Below are positions 36,399 to 45,545 of a DNA stretch of 64,000 nt, in pieces (position 1 is the stretch's first letter; every line of letters starts with the position of its first letter). The translations under genes and the position numbers were made by a program. The stretch spans positions 45,977-109,976 of the forward strand of contig CALBHX010000116.1 in NCBI GenBank assembly GCA_937892925.1. Direction: 5' to 3'. Source of the DNA: an uncultured Lentisphaeraceae bacterium (lineage in GTDB: Bacteria; Verrucomicrobiota; Kiritimatiellia; RFP12; DVOR01). A model generated the notes under the pieces. It worked only from the letters and a program-made list of their open reading frames with translations, was not told the origin of the DNA and made no database searches.

Positions 36399-37940
36399 CT
36401 AAGGCCGCGTCCGCCCGGCCTGAATGGCTTGCAGGAGCGTGGCATACATGGCTTTCGCGCGTTCGGGTTCTTGTTTGACGAGATTATTTTTTTCGGAGGG
36501 GTCTTGGCGCAGATTATAAAGCTGTCCGTTGAGGGGATTGTTTTTTGTGCTTGGCGTATTGCCGGCGGGTCTGGGCACGATATACTTCCAGTCGCCCGCG
36601 CGAAGATTGAGCTGGTAATCTTGACAGATTAGGTTTTGGCGAGAACTCGGGGCGCTTGGATTTAGAAAGGTGGCGCTCTGATCAAAAGAGTCGGGCAGGG
36701 CATTGTCGGGTAATGAAACGCTGCGCATGGCTGCGAAGGTAGCGCCCAAGTCAACGAGGGAGATGAGTGCGGAGTTGGTCTGTCCGCCGGGAATTACGCC
36801 AGGCCAAGCGACAAAAAAGGGAATTCGGTGGCCGCCTTCATACGGGAGATACTTATGCCCGCGCCAGTCGCCGGCAGGTTTGTGCGAACCGAGCAATTCC
36901 TCTGCACGATCTTTGTAGCCATCGTTCACCATGGGGCCATTGTCGGAGGTGATGACTACGAGAGTGTCTTGTTCTAATCCCAAGGCCTGCAATTTCTCGA
37001 TGATACGCCGCACACTGTCATCGAATTGCCGGGTGACATCCCCTCGGGGGCCAAAGGGTGTGCTGCCAACGAAACGAGGATGCGGCACGCGCGGCACATG
37101 AATGTCGTTGGTTCCTAGATACAGGAAGAAGGATTCATTCTGGTGGGCTTCAATAAAGGAAATCGCTTTTTCAACAAAGATGTCAGCCATGTCTTCATCG
37201 CGCCAGCGTGCGTTGTGTCCGCCTTTCATGTACCCGATACGCCCGATATCGTTGACGATGGCGTTGTTGTGGCCAAAATCCCAATCCATTTTGAGGGATG
37301 CCCGGTCGCGTTTGCCATCGGGTTCACCGGGGTAATTATGCTTATAGTTGACTTCTATAGGGTCATTGGGATCTAATCCAACGACTTGGCCGTTTTCAAC
37401 ATAGACGCAGGGCGTGCGGTCGGCCGTTGCGGCCATCAGGAAGGTGTAGTCAAATCCGATATCATTTGCGGAGGGGGAGATGGGTTTGTTCCAGTTCGTT
37501 TTGCCAGGCCCAGGCCCCATTCCAAGGTGCCACTTGCCGATAGCGCCGGTAACCATTCCAGAGGCTTTCATCAGCTTTGGGAGCGTGGGGATTTGGGTGT
37601 CGATCAGAAGCGCGGAGTCTCCCGGAGCAATTCCGGTTCCAGGCTTCCGCCAGGCATATTGCCCGGTGAAGATCGCATAACGCGTGGGGGTGCAGGTAGA
37701 TGCCGGCGCGTGTGCATCAGTAAATCGGACGGCGTGCTTGGCATAGGCGTCTAAAAAAGGCGTCAATCCCGGCGTTGCACCGTAACAGCTCACATCGCCC
37801 CAGCCCAGATCATCCGCCAGAATAAAGACAATGTTGCGGGGTTTCTTTATGCCGTTTGAATGCGAGAGCCCAAGACATCCGGGCGTAGCTAACGCAGCTG
37901 CTCCCAAGCCTAGCGTTTTTAGAAAGGTTCTACGATTCAT
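36399..37940 (-). CDS. Secreted sulfatase (arylsulfatase family S1)
   Basis: 513 residues from the ATG at 37940; the open frame upstream is not typical coding. The N-terminus MNRRTFLKTLGLGAAALATPGC has a twin-arginine signal, with a Cys at 22 that could be lipidated. The metal site begins FILADDLGWGDVSCYG; the formylglycine motif is C83-T-P-T-R in PASTCTPTRYAIFTG; other signatures are GKWHLG, TNDIHVPRVPHPRF and VITSDNGP. An anaerobic or FGE-type maturase is needed and is not in the window. Probable substrate: sulfated sugars of mucin or glycosaminoglycan, suggested by the neighbouring sialidase. Confidence 0.9.
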   Translation of the reverse strand: MNRRTFLKTLGLGAAALATPGCLGLSHSNGIKKPRNIVFILADDLGWGDVSCYGATPGLTPFLDAYAKHAVRFTDAHAPASTCTPTRYAIFTGQYAWRKPGTGIAPGDSALLIDTQIPTLPKLMKASGMVTGAIGKWHLGMGPGPGKTNWNKPISPSANDIGFDYTFLMAATADRTPCVYVENGQVVGLDPNDPIEVNYKHNYPGEPDGKRDRASLKMDWDFGHNNAIVNDIGRIGYMKGGHNARWRDEDMADIFVEKAISFIEAHQNESFFLYLGTNDIHVPRVPHPRFVGSTPFGPRGDVTRQFDDSVRRIIEKLQALGLEQDTLVVITSDNGPMVNDGYKDRAEELLGSHKPAGDWRGHKYLPYEGGHRIPFFVAWPGVIPGGQTNSALISLVDLGATFAAMRSVSLPDNALPDSFDQSATFLNPSAPSSRQNLICQDYQLNLRAGDWKYIVPRPAGNTPSTKNNPLNGQLYNLRQDPSEKNNLVKQEPERAKAMYATLLQAIQAGRTRP

Positions 37941-38064
37941 GTGGTACCTCGTTGACGAATGGGGTTGAAATGGATGAGCCTCAGGTATCGTAACACATTT
38001 CTTCATGCCCTCTCTGTTGGGTTGCTCGTTGCGATGCGCTCTGCCAACAAGAGGACGCAGCCAG

Positions 38065-39351
38065 TTAACCCAGTTGCGCAATGGGGCAGACACCGCAGGT
38101 AACGGCATCGTTGTGGCAAAAGTCGGCATAAAGTTGAAGGAGTGCCTGCTGAAACAATCCATCTGTAGGTAAATCATGCAACGAGCCTGTCAGCCGATGC
38201 CAGACTTCCCGCATTGGCATGGAAATGGCTTCTCCGGGGAGATGGTTTAACGCGGAGGCCGACAGGCTGCCAGTCATTAAACGGTATGGGACAAATAGGT
38301 TTACAATAATGGCATTCGCCCGGCTTTTACCGATGAGGGCGGATCGCGAGCCGACATACTCCCGTAATAGACCGGAGGCTTCGGTTAAGGCTTTGGATAG
38401 TTTATCCATTGGGAGCTCAAACAGATCTTCAATTTGATGCAGAATTCCGATTGCGCCTGCCAGTCTGCGCAACGGGTGGTTTTGCGGCCGTAATCCGCGC
38501 AGCGTCCAAGAGAACGGTTCAACAGGTGGTGGTATGCCGATTTCCCACCAGAGATCCCACAACGTGCGATCTTGTTCGCGCAGCAACCCTGAAACGCCCG
38601 CTAGTGCGGCCAATCTTTGCAGGGATGTCAAGTGTGCAATACGGGAAAATGGAACTTCTCGGGCAAGCCGTTTAAACGTGCCGCTGTTTCCGCCATATCC
38701 CATGGCGGACAACAAGGCTTCATAGAAAGCTTGGAACGGATCGGCTCCGCACATGTTGGCGGCAAAGACTCGAGCCTTGGTTTGCAGGCGAAACCGGCCT
38801 GCTTCGGAGAGGAGTCGCTTTAACGCTTCAGGCTCACGGCGTAAGCACATGTTACAGGGGTAGTCGGTTCCGTCAGGTCGTGGTGCATAAATGGATTTCG
38901 GTGGGGTTGGGAAGATAAACGGTTGGTTGTCATGCTCTAATGCTGGGCGAAGCGCCAAGGCAGGCACGCCGCGAGGAAGCGTTTCCGCCTTGGGTTCTGT
39001 TTCCCATGTAACATGCAGAATAAGCCCACTATATGCCGCATCTCCAGAATGCCGATGCAGATCCCAATCGTGCGGGCATACATGGAGTTCTACATCTCCT
39101 CGGCGTACAAAACCGCCCAAGGAGATGAGCGCATCCTGAAAGTCTGGGCCGGCAGAGCGGTTCCAGCGTCCGGGTTCAAGAATTTCAACTGGCGTGCCGT
39201 CCGCAAGCGAAAAGACCTGTTTCCGAAGTCTGGAAGATTGCCAGAGCGTCTGTAACTGCATTTCTGTAGGGCGGCCAGACGTCGCCTCCATGCATACACG
39301 GCATCGCTGCTTCAGCAGGTATGAATAAAGGGTGTTCTCTGGAGTGGCCAT
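38065..39351 (-). CDS. DUF2851-family protein
   Basis: 428 residues. Recognised by PTEMQLQTLWQSSRLRKQVFSLADGTPVEILEPGRWNRSAGPDFQDALISL, GDVELHVCPHDWDLHRHSGDAAYSGLILHV and the C-terminal LLQLYADFCHNDAVTCGVCPIA with clustered Cys. The family is widespread in Bacteroidetes and PVC bacteria without an assigned function; the VELH-x-x-x-DW core looks nuclease-like (inference). The start at 39351 lies 15 bases after corA, so it is the last gene of the kinase-corA-DUF2851 run. Confidence 0.78.
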   Translation of the reverse strand: MATPENTLYSYLLKQRCRVCMEATSGRPTEMQLQTLWQSSRLRKQVFSLADGTPVEILEPGRWNRSAGPDFQDALISLGGFVRRGDVELHVCPHDWDLHRHSGDAAYSGLILHVTWETEPKAETLPRGVPALALRPALEHDNQPFIFPTPPKSIYAPRPDGTDYPCNMCLRREPEALKRLLSEAGRFRLQTKARVFAANMCGADPFQAFYEALLSAMGYGGNSGTFKRLAREVPFSRIAHLTSLQRLAALAGVSGLLREQDRTLWDLWWEIGIPPPVEPFSWTLRGLRPQNHPLRRLAGAIGILHQIEDLFELPMDKLSKALTEASGLLREYVGSRSALIGKSRANAIIVNLFVPYRLMTGSLSASALNHLPGEAISMPMREVWHRLTGSLHDLPTDGLFQQALLQLYADFCHNDAVTCGVCPIAQLG

Positions 39352-39366
39352 GAAGGGGCACGCAGA

Positions 39367-40323
39367 TTAGAAGAACTTTCGCCTGGAAAAGAAGATTATG
39401 GTAACCATGACGAACGCCAGCGCCAGTCCTAACACGATCAAAAACCCAAGCGGCCCCCATGAACCTCCGGCTTCCGCACTTCCAAATGGCACCCACACAT
39501 TCATGCCAAAGATAGAAGCAATGAGCGTAGGCACGGCTAGAACAATCGTCATAGAGGTCAGAAACTTCATGACGTTGTTCAAATTGTTGCTGATAATTGA
39601 GGCGAAGGCATCAAGCGTCCCGGTCAAAATGTTGCTGTGAATGGAGGCCATTTCAAGAGCCTGCTGGTATTCAATACGAACATCTTCCAGAACATCCAGA
39701 TCATCCTCGTCAATGTCCAGTTGGCGCGTTGTTCGGATTCTGCTTAGGAGAATGTCGTCAGCTTTCAGCGACGTGGTGAAATAGACCAGCGACTTCTCGA
39801 TGTTGAGTAATCGCATCAGCCCCTCATTGGAGATGGATTCGTGCAGGTCTTGCTCTACCATGTCGGCTCGCTGGCGAATATCGCGCAGATACCGCAAATA
39901 AAGAATAGCCGCATGCCACAAGAGATGAAACGTAAAACGAAACTTTTGTTCCGGCGGGCAGACCCGCCGGATCTGATCCAAGAAAGACGCCGCGATGGGT
40001 GTGGCACGGTTGCAAACGGTGATAACGGCGTTAGATGTGTGAACCACGCCTAGGGGTAGGGTGTTGAAGGGGTGGAGGTTCTCGTTGGGTTCATGATAAG
40101 GCACATGCACCACGATCAGCACCGTCCCGTCATCATCCACATCCAAACGCGGGCGTTCATCGCGGTCGAGCGGATCAGAAATAAACTCTCGGGAAACGCC
40201 GGTTAGCGTCTGAACCCGAAGGATTTCTTCTGTGGTTGGATCCGCCATGTTGATCCAGCAGGGACCATCGGGGGTTACCACCTCGCGTAAACTGCCATTG
40301 ACCCACTGATAAATGGATAACAT
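39367..40323 (-). CDS. corA: CorA-family magnesium/cobalt channel
   Basis: 318 residues from the ATG at 40323, one base after the kinase stop. A long cytoplasmic domain ends in two membrane helices; between them stands the GMN motif (LIASIFGMNVWVPFG), the selectivity filter of the pentameric channel. YLRYLRDIRQRADMVEQDLHESISNEGLMRLLNIEKSLVYFTTSL and the DAFASIISNNLNNVMKFLTSMTIVLAVPT stalk helix fit the family. It imports Mg2+ across the inner membrane. Confidence 0.93.
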   Translation of the reverse strand: MLSIYQWVNGSLREVVTPDGPCWINMADPTTEEILRVQTLTGVSREFISDPLDRDERPRLDVDDDGTVLIVVHVPYHEPNENLHPFNTLPLGVVHTSNAVITVCNRATPIAASFLDQIRRVCPPEQKFRFTFHLLWHAAILYLRYLRDIRQRADMVEQDLHESISNEGLMRLLNIEKSLVYFTTSLKADDILLSRIRTTRQLDIDEDDLDVLEDVRIEYQQALEMASIHSNILTGTLDAFASIISNNLNNVMKFLTSMTIVLAVPTLIASIFGMNVWVPFGSAEAGGSWGPLGFLIVLGLALAFVMVTIIFFSRRKFF

Positions 40324-40324
40324 A

Positions 40325-41119
40325 TCAGTGCCCTCCACCGGAAGCTGCGTCAATCAACGCCTGTTCATAATCTTTTGGTTTTCGTCGATGCATGAAGGTA
40401 TATCCCTTCAGCATCCAGAGCTTGCGAAGCTTCAAATGCTTGAGAAAGAGTCGGTCTCGGCTCTTTGGAAACCCTCCGGATATGCAGGGGACGCCCTGCC
40501 CGGGCATAAAGTAAAAATGATAGTAGTGCTTGTAAACGGAAGACAAATCTGCCAGACACAGGATCTTCCAAGCCCAGCGCGGAACCCACCACTGGCGTCT
40601 AATCCCGGATTGGAAATCCAGCAGCACAGGAACTCTTCCTGGTGTAACAATCAAATTCTTGGCATTGCGCAAATCCAGGTGAACAATTCCGCGCCTGTGC
40701 ATGGCGCATACCGTTCGCTCCAACGCCCTAAAATATGTTACGGGTATCGCAATCTCCTTCGTCGGATGCTCTACTCCGCGCATCCGTTCCCGCCATGCCT
40801 GCAAATTGTTCTGGTTGATCTCGCCCAGCGTCCATCCTTTAACGAACGGCATGGCAAATGCATAGGCATCAATTCGGAATACTCGGCTTGGTACGCCCGG
40901 CAGCTCCTCCAGCATTCGCATGAGCCGAAACTCATGGCCAATCATCCACCGTCCCCACGTCCATCGCACCCACCACGGGCTTTTGCGGAAATCTTTCACA
41001 ACAAACGTCCCCGTCGCCGTTTCAAGACGGTAAACGCGGGCATTCCCCACCCGCCCCTTATTCAGGCAATGCGCGGCTCCCCGCTCCCAGTCTGCACGTG
41101 TGATAGGGCAACAAGTCAA
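40325..41119 (-). CDS. Small protein kinase-like protein (WaaP/RIO-like)
   Basis: 264 residues. Start is a TTG at 41119, supported by GAGGAG about 10 bases upstream; no early ATG exists. Kinase features: glycine-poor N-lobe, FVVKDF (ATP-binding Lys), MIGHEFRLMRML (Glu helix), MHRRGIVHLDLRNAKNLIV (HxDxxxxN catalytic loop) and PVLLDFQSG (DFG equivalent). Such proteins phosphorylate the inner LPS core (WaaP, KdkA) or are uncharacterised. With an LpxC-like gene in the genome, an LPS kinase role is a fair guess. Confidence 0.7.
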   Translation of the reverse strand: MTCCPITRADWERGAAHCLNKGRVGNARVYRLETATGTFVVKDFRKSPWWVRWTWGRWMIGHEFRLMRMLEELPGVPSRVFRIDAYAFAMPFVKGWTLGEINQNNLQAWRERMRGVEHPTKEIAIPVTYFRALERTVCAMHRRGIVHLDLRNAKNLIVTPGRVPVLLDFQSGIRRQWWVPRWAWKILCLADLSSVYKHYYHFYFMPGQGVPCISGGFPKSRDRLFLKHLKLRKLWMLKGYTFMHRRKPKDYEQALIDAASGGGH

Positions 41120-41289
41120 TGGCTGTGAACTCCTCTTTACTCCCGCTATCGTACCACAAGCCCAGACGGCTTCGCAAACACCGCCAGTTCACTTGGACGT
41201 GGAACAGGCGCTGAGGTTCCGATGTCCGCGAACCCCCGAAGAGAGAACACGGTGCCTGTTTTTAACAAAAAGCCGCATCGTGCGGCGAG

Positions 41290-42017
41290 ACAGAAGAAAG
41301 CGTGGTAGCGAATAGGGAGGTTTTCGGCGTTGTACAGAACTGACCCAATACTCGTTCTGTCTTAATAAGCGTCAGATTTCCATCATGGTCGTATTGGGGC
41401 GCGAAGTCGTCGATGGCGGGGTAGGTTTTGCTCTAGGCGGTGGTATGGTTGCCGGTGTCGGTGTAAACGTAAGAAACCTCATTGGCGGAAATGAGTTTCT
41501 CGCGGACGTTGTAGCCGTAGCACTCATTATTTTTCGAGATGCGGCGGCCAAGGAGGGCGTTGGTGTAGGAATAGGAGCTATGAGCCATTGGCGTGCGCAT
41601 TCGTGACGGTCGTCTGTCAGTCTCGGTTGGCTTCATAGTTCCAAGAGGCTGCCGCTCCGTTTGGATAGAGCAGTTTCGACTTCAGAGCGAAACTCGGCTG
41701 CCAATCTCGTCTAAAACCGTCTGGTTTGGCGATACGCCCCGTGACAGAAACATACTCACCGACTATTTACGCTCCCCATCCGCGGAATGACCCGCCGTCC
41801 GACCGATGGCGTCGGAGTGGTACATGAGGGCCTTAGAGGAAAGCCTGGTTCTCTGTCTGTTGAGATAATGCAGCACATTTCCCCTGATAAAAAGACTTCC
41901 GGCGGTTGACAGGGGTTTTGACGTTTGTGTCGCGGATAAACAGGTGGTGGTAGCCGTGTATTCTTCGTTTAATCCGTTAAAAGTACACGTTTTGATCCAT
42001 CCTCGTGTTACCTGCAC
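41290..42017 (-). pseudogene. Decayed RHS/YD-repeat protein fragment
   Basis: No intact gene, but the minus strand shows in shifting frames the typical order of RHS repeats: LLYPNGAAASWNYEANRD-stop-QTTVTNAHANGS, then SYSYTNALLGRRISKNNECYGYNVREKLISANEVSYVYTDTGN, then after a TAG (41433-41435) DDFAPQYDHDGNLTLIKT, and after a one-base shift SVLYNAENLPIRY. Together these are Y-x-x-x-G-R and YD-x-x-GN units. At least two stops and two frameshifts break it. The outer parts (41763-42017) are less clear. It lies just downstream of the tRNA pair. Confidence 0.78.
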
Positions 42018-42115
42018 GGTATCGTGGTTTCCTAGCAGTGTGCTTCACAATAAAAAAACGCCTCGGTGAGAACCAATGCGTAAGCGTAAGAATAAAAGAG
42101 TAGGAAAGGCGGGAT

Positions 42116-42191
42116 GGTCGGACCGTCGGGATTTGAACCCGAGACCTTTTGCACCCCAAGCAAACGCGCTACCAGGCTGCGCTACGGTCCG
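42116..42191 (-). tRNA. tRNA-Pro (anticodon GGG)
   Basis: Cloverleaf: acceptor CGGACCG/CGGTCCG, D arm GCGC/GCGC, anticodon stem TTTGC/GCAAA around TTGGGGT (anticodon GGG), T arm TCGGG-TTCAAAT-CCCGA. Discriminator A and an encoded CCA are included. It follows the tRNA-Val with two bases between. Confidence 0.97.
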
Positions 42192-42193
42192 TT

Positions 42194-42270
42194 TGGTGGG
42201 AGATACTGGACTCGAACCAGTGACCTTCTGCATGTCAAGCAGACGCTCTAACCAACTGAGCTAATCCCCC
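42194..42270 (-). tRNA. tRNA-Val (anticodon GAC)
   Basis: Cloverleaf: acceptor GGGGGAT/ATCTCCC with one G-T pair, D arm GCTC/GAGC, anticodon stem TCTGC/GCAGA around TTGACAT (anticodon GAC), T arm ACTGG-TTCGAGT-CCAGT. Discriminator A and an encoded CCA are included. First of a two-tRNA transcript. Confidence 0.97.
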
Positions 42271-42289
42271 AAGGGATGAAACGGGGGCT

Positions 42290-42319
42290 ATTATACATGT
42301 TTTACAGTTATACTGTCAA
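42290..42319 (-). promoter_or_regulatory. Near-consensus sigma-70 promoter of the tRNA pair
   Basis: On the minus strand, a perfect TTGACA (42314-42319), an 18-base spacer and a perfect TATAAT (42290-42295) end 19 bases before the tRNA-Val 5' end. This is the strongest promoter in the window. Confidence 0.9.
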
Positions 42320-42456
42320 TGTTTTTTTACTGGAGGTGGAAGTTTTTGTTCGCGTATGGCGTTTTTCAAGGTGATTGAATACGCCGACAAAACGACACGT
42401 ACTGGGAGAATATCGTGTGCGCGGTTATACGTGTGATGCGGTTCTGAGAGGTTGGC

Positions 42457-44016
42457 TTATTGGCCGCAGGAGACCACATGTTTCCCCGGAGCAAACGGAA
42501 ACGTCCGGTTTCGGTAAATCAATGTGATTGGACGCGAAGTTTCAACGCGCAGGGTGGAATCGTTACTCCAGAGGGATACAGTGGTGTCGCCAAACGTAAG
42601 GTGTTCAATACCCATGGGAAACTGTATTTTGTGATCAACATCCTCTGGCTCCGGCGGCTGCCACGTGATGGTGTGTGTGACGGCATCAAACGAGCGGAAC
42701 CCGAGAATGTTCTCCAAAAACAGGTTGACGGGGCCCAATGCTGACCAGCCGCAAAATCCGGAACGTACTCTGCGGCCATGTTCTGTACTGGGCAGGTTTG
42801 CTTCCGGGGCGTAACACTCCCAGATGGTTGCAGGGGAAACGGTTTTGTATGTTTCAGACATCTGGCGAAGCAACCGCATGGCGGCACGGTCGGCCAATCT
42901 GCGGGCACCGGTTCGTTCCAGTCCCTGGAGGGTCATATAGGCGGTGGGAAGCCAGATGCCTCCGCGCCAATAGTTTCCGGTGGCAGCATCATAATCCGGA
43001 TCGCTGCGTGCAACGGTTGGAAAAGGGAACTTACCGAAAAACTCCTGATCCTTGGCAAAGCAGGCAATCATCCGTTCTGCACGGTCTGGGGGCACAACGC
43101 CAGCAAGCAGGGGCCAGAACGAGGCAATCGTCTTAACGCGGCAGGGCTGCCCGTCTTTGAACGCAATGTCATAATAGAATCCGTCTCGTTCATCCCAATA
43201 AAAGGTGTTGATTTCCTTGGCGAGCGCATCGAATCGTGCTTGCCACGTTTGAGCCTCCTGTTCATGCCCCAAAGCTCGGTAAAGCTCGGCAATACACCGG
43301 GCGTTGAGGGCCTGTTGTGAGATTGCATCAATCCAGAGAATCCCGCGATATCCGCCGCATCCACGCCCGCGCGGTGTGTTGTCCATGCCGCTCTGTGCTC
43401 CGCGCCAGAGAAATCCCTTGGCGCCGTTGCCGGCGGTTACGGCCTGGAGCTCAATTCTGTTTGGGGAAGAAGCCGGCCGGGTTCCGGTTGGCGGGTTGGC
43501 AAACCACTCAAAATGTTTTTGCAGCAGATTACGCTTCAGCAGAATATCTTCCAGTCGGGCACGGTTCCCATGAAAGCGCCAATACAGCAGCTCGCACCAC
43601 GCGAATAACGGAGGGTTGTCATAGATGTGAATGCGCAAAGGGGAGGGTTTGCCCTCCACCACAGGAGCGTAGAGTGCTTCCAACGTCTCAATTCCGGGGT
43701 AATCGGCCGCCGCATATTTGGTAAATTGCGCCATGAAGCAGGAATCCCAGATCCAGATCTGGTCATCGTAAACATTCTCATCCATGTAGCGCTTGACGGG
43801 GGCGCCCTTCGGCGCATCCAGAATTCGCGCTTTGGCTTCCTGCCACGCTTCGTTATAGAGGGCTACAAGATCGGCCTCCGGATAAATGACCGTAGGGGGT
43901 GCTGCATGGCTCATACGGGAAGTGAAGGCTGCCCCTAGAAGGCAAAAATAAACAACCTGCCAGAATCGGCCGAACGTCTTAGTGCGATCCGGCGAGAGGG
44001 GCCAACGCGTAACCAT
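42457..44016 (-). CDS. Secreted GH63/trehalase-like glycoside hydrolase
   Basis: 519 residues from the ATG at 44016, with GGAG upstream; the first 38 residues look like a signal peptide ending MSHA. An (alpha/alpha)6 barrel is indicated by YDDQIWIWDSCFMAQF, PLFAWCELLYWRF, GAQSGMDNTPRGRG (likely catalytic Asp), FWPLLAGVVPPDRAERMI, GNYWRGGIWLPTAYMTLQGL and TIWECYAPE (likely catalytic Glu), then GFCGWSALGPVNLFLENILGF. The C-terminal 90 residues form a small beta domain. The family removes glucose or mannosylglycerate-type units; the substrate is unknown. It stands alone between the tRNAs and pdxB. Confidence 0.8.
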   Translation of the reverse strand: MVTRWPLSPDRTKTFGRFWQVVYFCLLGAAFTSRMSHAAPPTVIYPEADLVALYNEAWQEAKARILDAPKGAPVKRYMDENVYDDQIWIWDSCFMAQFTKYAAADYPGIETLEALYAPVVEGKPSPLRIHIYDNPPLFAWCELLYWRFHGNRARLEDILLKRNLLQKHFEWFANPPTGTRPASSPNRIELQAVTAGNGAKGFLWRGAQSGMDNTPRGRGCGGYRGILWIDAISQQALNARCIAELYRALGHEQEAQTWQARFDALAKEINTFYWDERDGFYYDIAFKDGQPCRVKTIASFWPLLAGVVPPDRAERMIACFAKDQEFFGKFPFPTVARSDPDYDAATGNYWRGGIWLPTAYMTLQGLERTGARRLADRAAMRLLRQMSETYKTVSPATIWECYAPEANLPSTEHGRRVRSGFCGWSALGPVNLFLENILGFRSFDAVTHTITWQPPEPEDVDHKIQFPMGIEHLTFGDTTVSLWSNDSTLRVETSRPITLIYRNRTFPFAPGKHVVSCGQ

Positions 44017-44140
44017 ATAACGCCTCCGATGGATGGGATGAAAGAACGAAAAGCAGTCTATCAGAGGAGCCTCAACTGTACGAACCCCAAGAGGCATTTC
44101 ATGCCGGGTGCGCTTTCTTGAATACAGGGGTTGCCAATAA

Positions 44141-45295
44141 TTAGGCCAGCTCAAGGGTAAATCCCAACGCGGCAATTTTTTCTGCCAACCGCTGCGAACC
44201 CCGCCGCAATACCAGCGTGGTGGAGTTGAACTGCCGGCGATAGGTATATGCCCGCCGCAAGGCCAGAAAACGGCGCACCCTTGCCGCCTGCGGCAGGCCA
44301 ATCAGCTCCTGAAAGTTCAGATGATCAGCCACAATCATGGAGAGTTTTTGCGTAATGAACCACAAGACTTCCTCTTCCGGCTTGCCGGCAGCATCCACCT
44401 CTATTCGCGGCACAATCGGAGGGGGAAGGGTTGGTCGCATGGCAGGGCGAAGACCTAGAAACGCGCACGCCGCCCGGTAAATAGCAAGTGTTCCATTGAT
44501 TTTTCCTTCATAGGCGCTTCCGGCCAGATGCGGCGTGGAGAGAAAGGCCAGTGCCGCCAATTCCGGCGAGAAGTTCGGTTCACCTTCCCACACATCGAAA
44601 ATTCCATCGCGCAGGCGTCCTTCCTGCAAGGCTTCAATCACGGCCGTTGTGTCGCAGATCGCCCCCCGCGACATATTGATGAGCACAGCTCCATGACGAA
44701 TGCCTGCCAGCGTTTCGCGGTTCAGCAAGTGCCAGGTGGGATGCGCCCCGCCTCGAGTCAGCGGCACGAACGGAATAATATAGTCTGCTTCGCGCAAGGC
44801 CTCGGCAAGCGGAACGAAACGCTGCGCCTCCACATCTCTCGAGTGTGCCTGCCGCGGCGGGTCGCACCACAAGACCCGCATCCCCAGCGCTGCGCAGCGC
44901 CGCCCAACCAGCGAACCGATCCAGCCCGCTCCCAAAATCGCCGCCGTCGCGCCTTCCAGTTTTCTGTGGCGCATGTGCGCATACTCCAGCAGTGCCGCCA
45001 AGCAGTACTCCGCCACACTTTCACTGTTTGCGCCGGGAGCGTTCACCCATGTGATGCCCGCCTGTTCCAGCCAATCTGCATCCACATGATCTGTTCCCGA
45101 GACCGCCGACCCGATAAACCGCACAGGCGACCCTTCAAGCAGCCGTGCATTTAGCGGCGTATTTCGCACCATGAGCATGTCTGCATCGCGCAAATCCCTG
45201 GCAGAGAGCCGGGTGCCGTCAATCAGCATCACCTCCCCGAGCGTGCTGAATAAGGTGCGCCCCAAGGGTAAATTGGTATCACATAAAATCTTCAT
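44141..45295 (-). CDS. pdxB: Erythronate-4-phosphate dehydrogenase
   Basis: 384 residues from the ATG at 45295. KILCDTNLPLGRTLFSTLGEV, VRNTPLNARLLEGSPVRFIGSAVSGTDHVD, WVNAPGANSESVAEYCLAALL, the NAD site AAILGAGWIGSLVGRRCAALGMRVLWCDPP, PLTRGGAHPTWHLLN, INMSRGAICDT, FDVWEGEPNFSPEL and STPHLAGSAYEGK define PdxB rather than other D-2-hydroxyacid dehydrogenases. It catalyses the second step of the DXP-independent pyridoxal phosphate route. A C-terminal dimerisation domain is present, but its last 40 residues diverge. Confidence 0.9.
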   Translation of the reverse strand: MKILCDTNLPLGRTLFSTLGEVMLIDGTRLSARDLRDADMLMVRNTPLNARLLEGSPVRFIGSAVSGTDHVDADWLEQAGITWVNAPGANSESVAEYCLAALLEYAHMRHRKLEGATAAILGAGWIGSLVGRRCAALGMRVLWCDPPRQAHSRDVEAQRFVPLAEALREADYIIPFVPLTRGGAHPTWHLLNRETLAGIRHGAVLINMSRGAICDTTAVIEALQEGRLRDGIFDVWEGEPNFSPELAALAFLSTPHLAGSAYEGKINGTLAIYRAACAFLGLRPAMRPTLPPPIVPRIEVDAAGKPEEEVLWFITQKLSMIVADHLNFQELIGLPQAARVRRFLALRRAYTYRRQFNSTTLVLRRGSQRLAEKIAALGFTLELA

Positions 45296-45453
45296 TTCTG
45301 ACAACATCCTTCCCATACCTCGATCACTCAGTGGTTATCTTACCTGTTTTTCGTGGGTTGCGCAAGTCTGAAAGATGGTTCTTACTCCGTGTGCATCGGA
45401 GTGAAGGGGCAAAAGGCAATGGAACGACTTGATGGAATGAGTATAGAATGCAT

Positions 45454-45462
45454 GGGGGGGGG
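45454..45462. repeat. Run of nine G upstream of a secreted-protein gene
   Basis: G9 preceded by GTATAGAATGCAT and followed by TAGTATTTGAC, 83 bases before the ATG at 45546. A run of the same length in a similar setting occurs at 63133-63141. Confidence 0.8.
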
Positions 45463-45545
45463 TAGTATTTGACAAAAGGGAATGCGGGAGAGTAAACTAT
45501 TTTGCATTACGGATGTTTTGTTTCGTGTGAAAGGATTCGTGTGAG

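Noticed and set aside
42116..42270. tRNA pair as an attachment site of an integrated element
   Set aside because: No integrase gene and no second copy of the tRNA 3' end was found near the RHS fragment.
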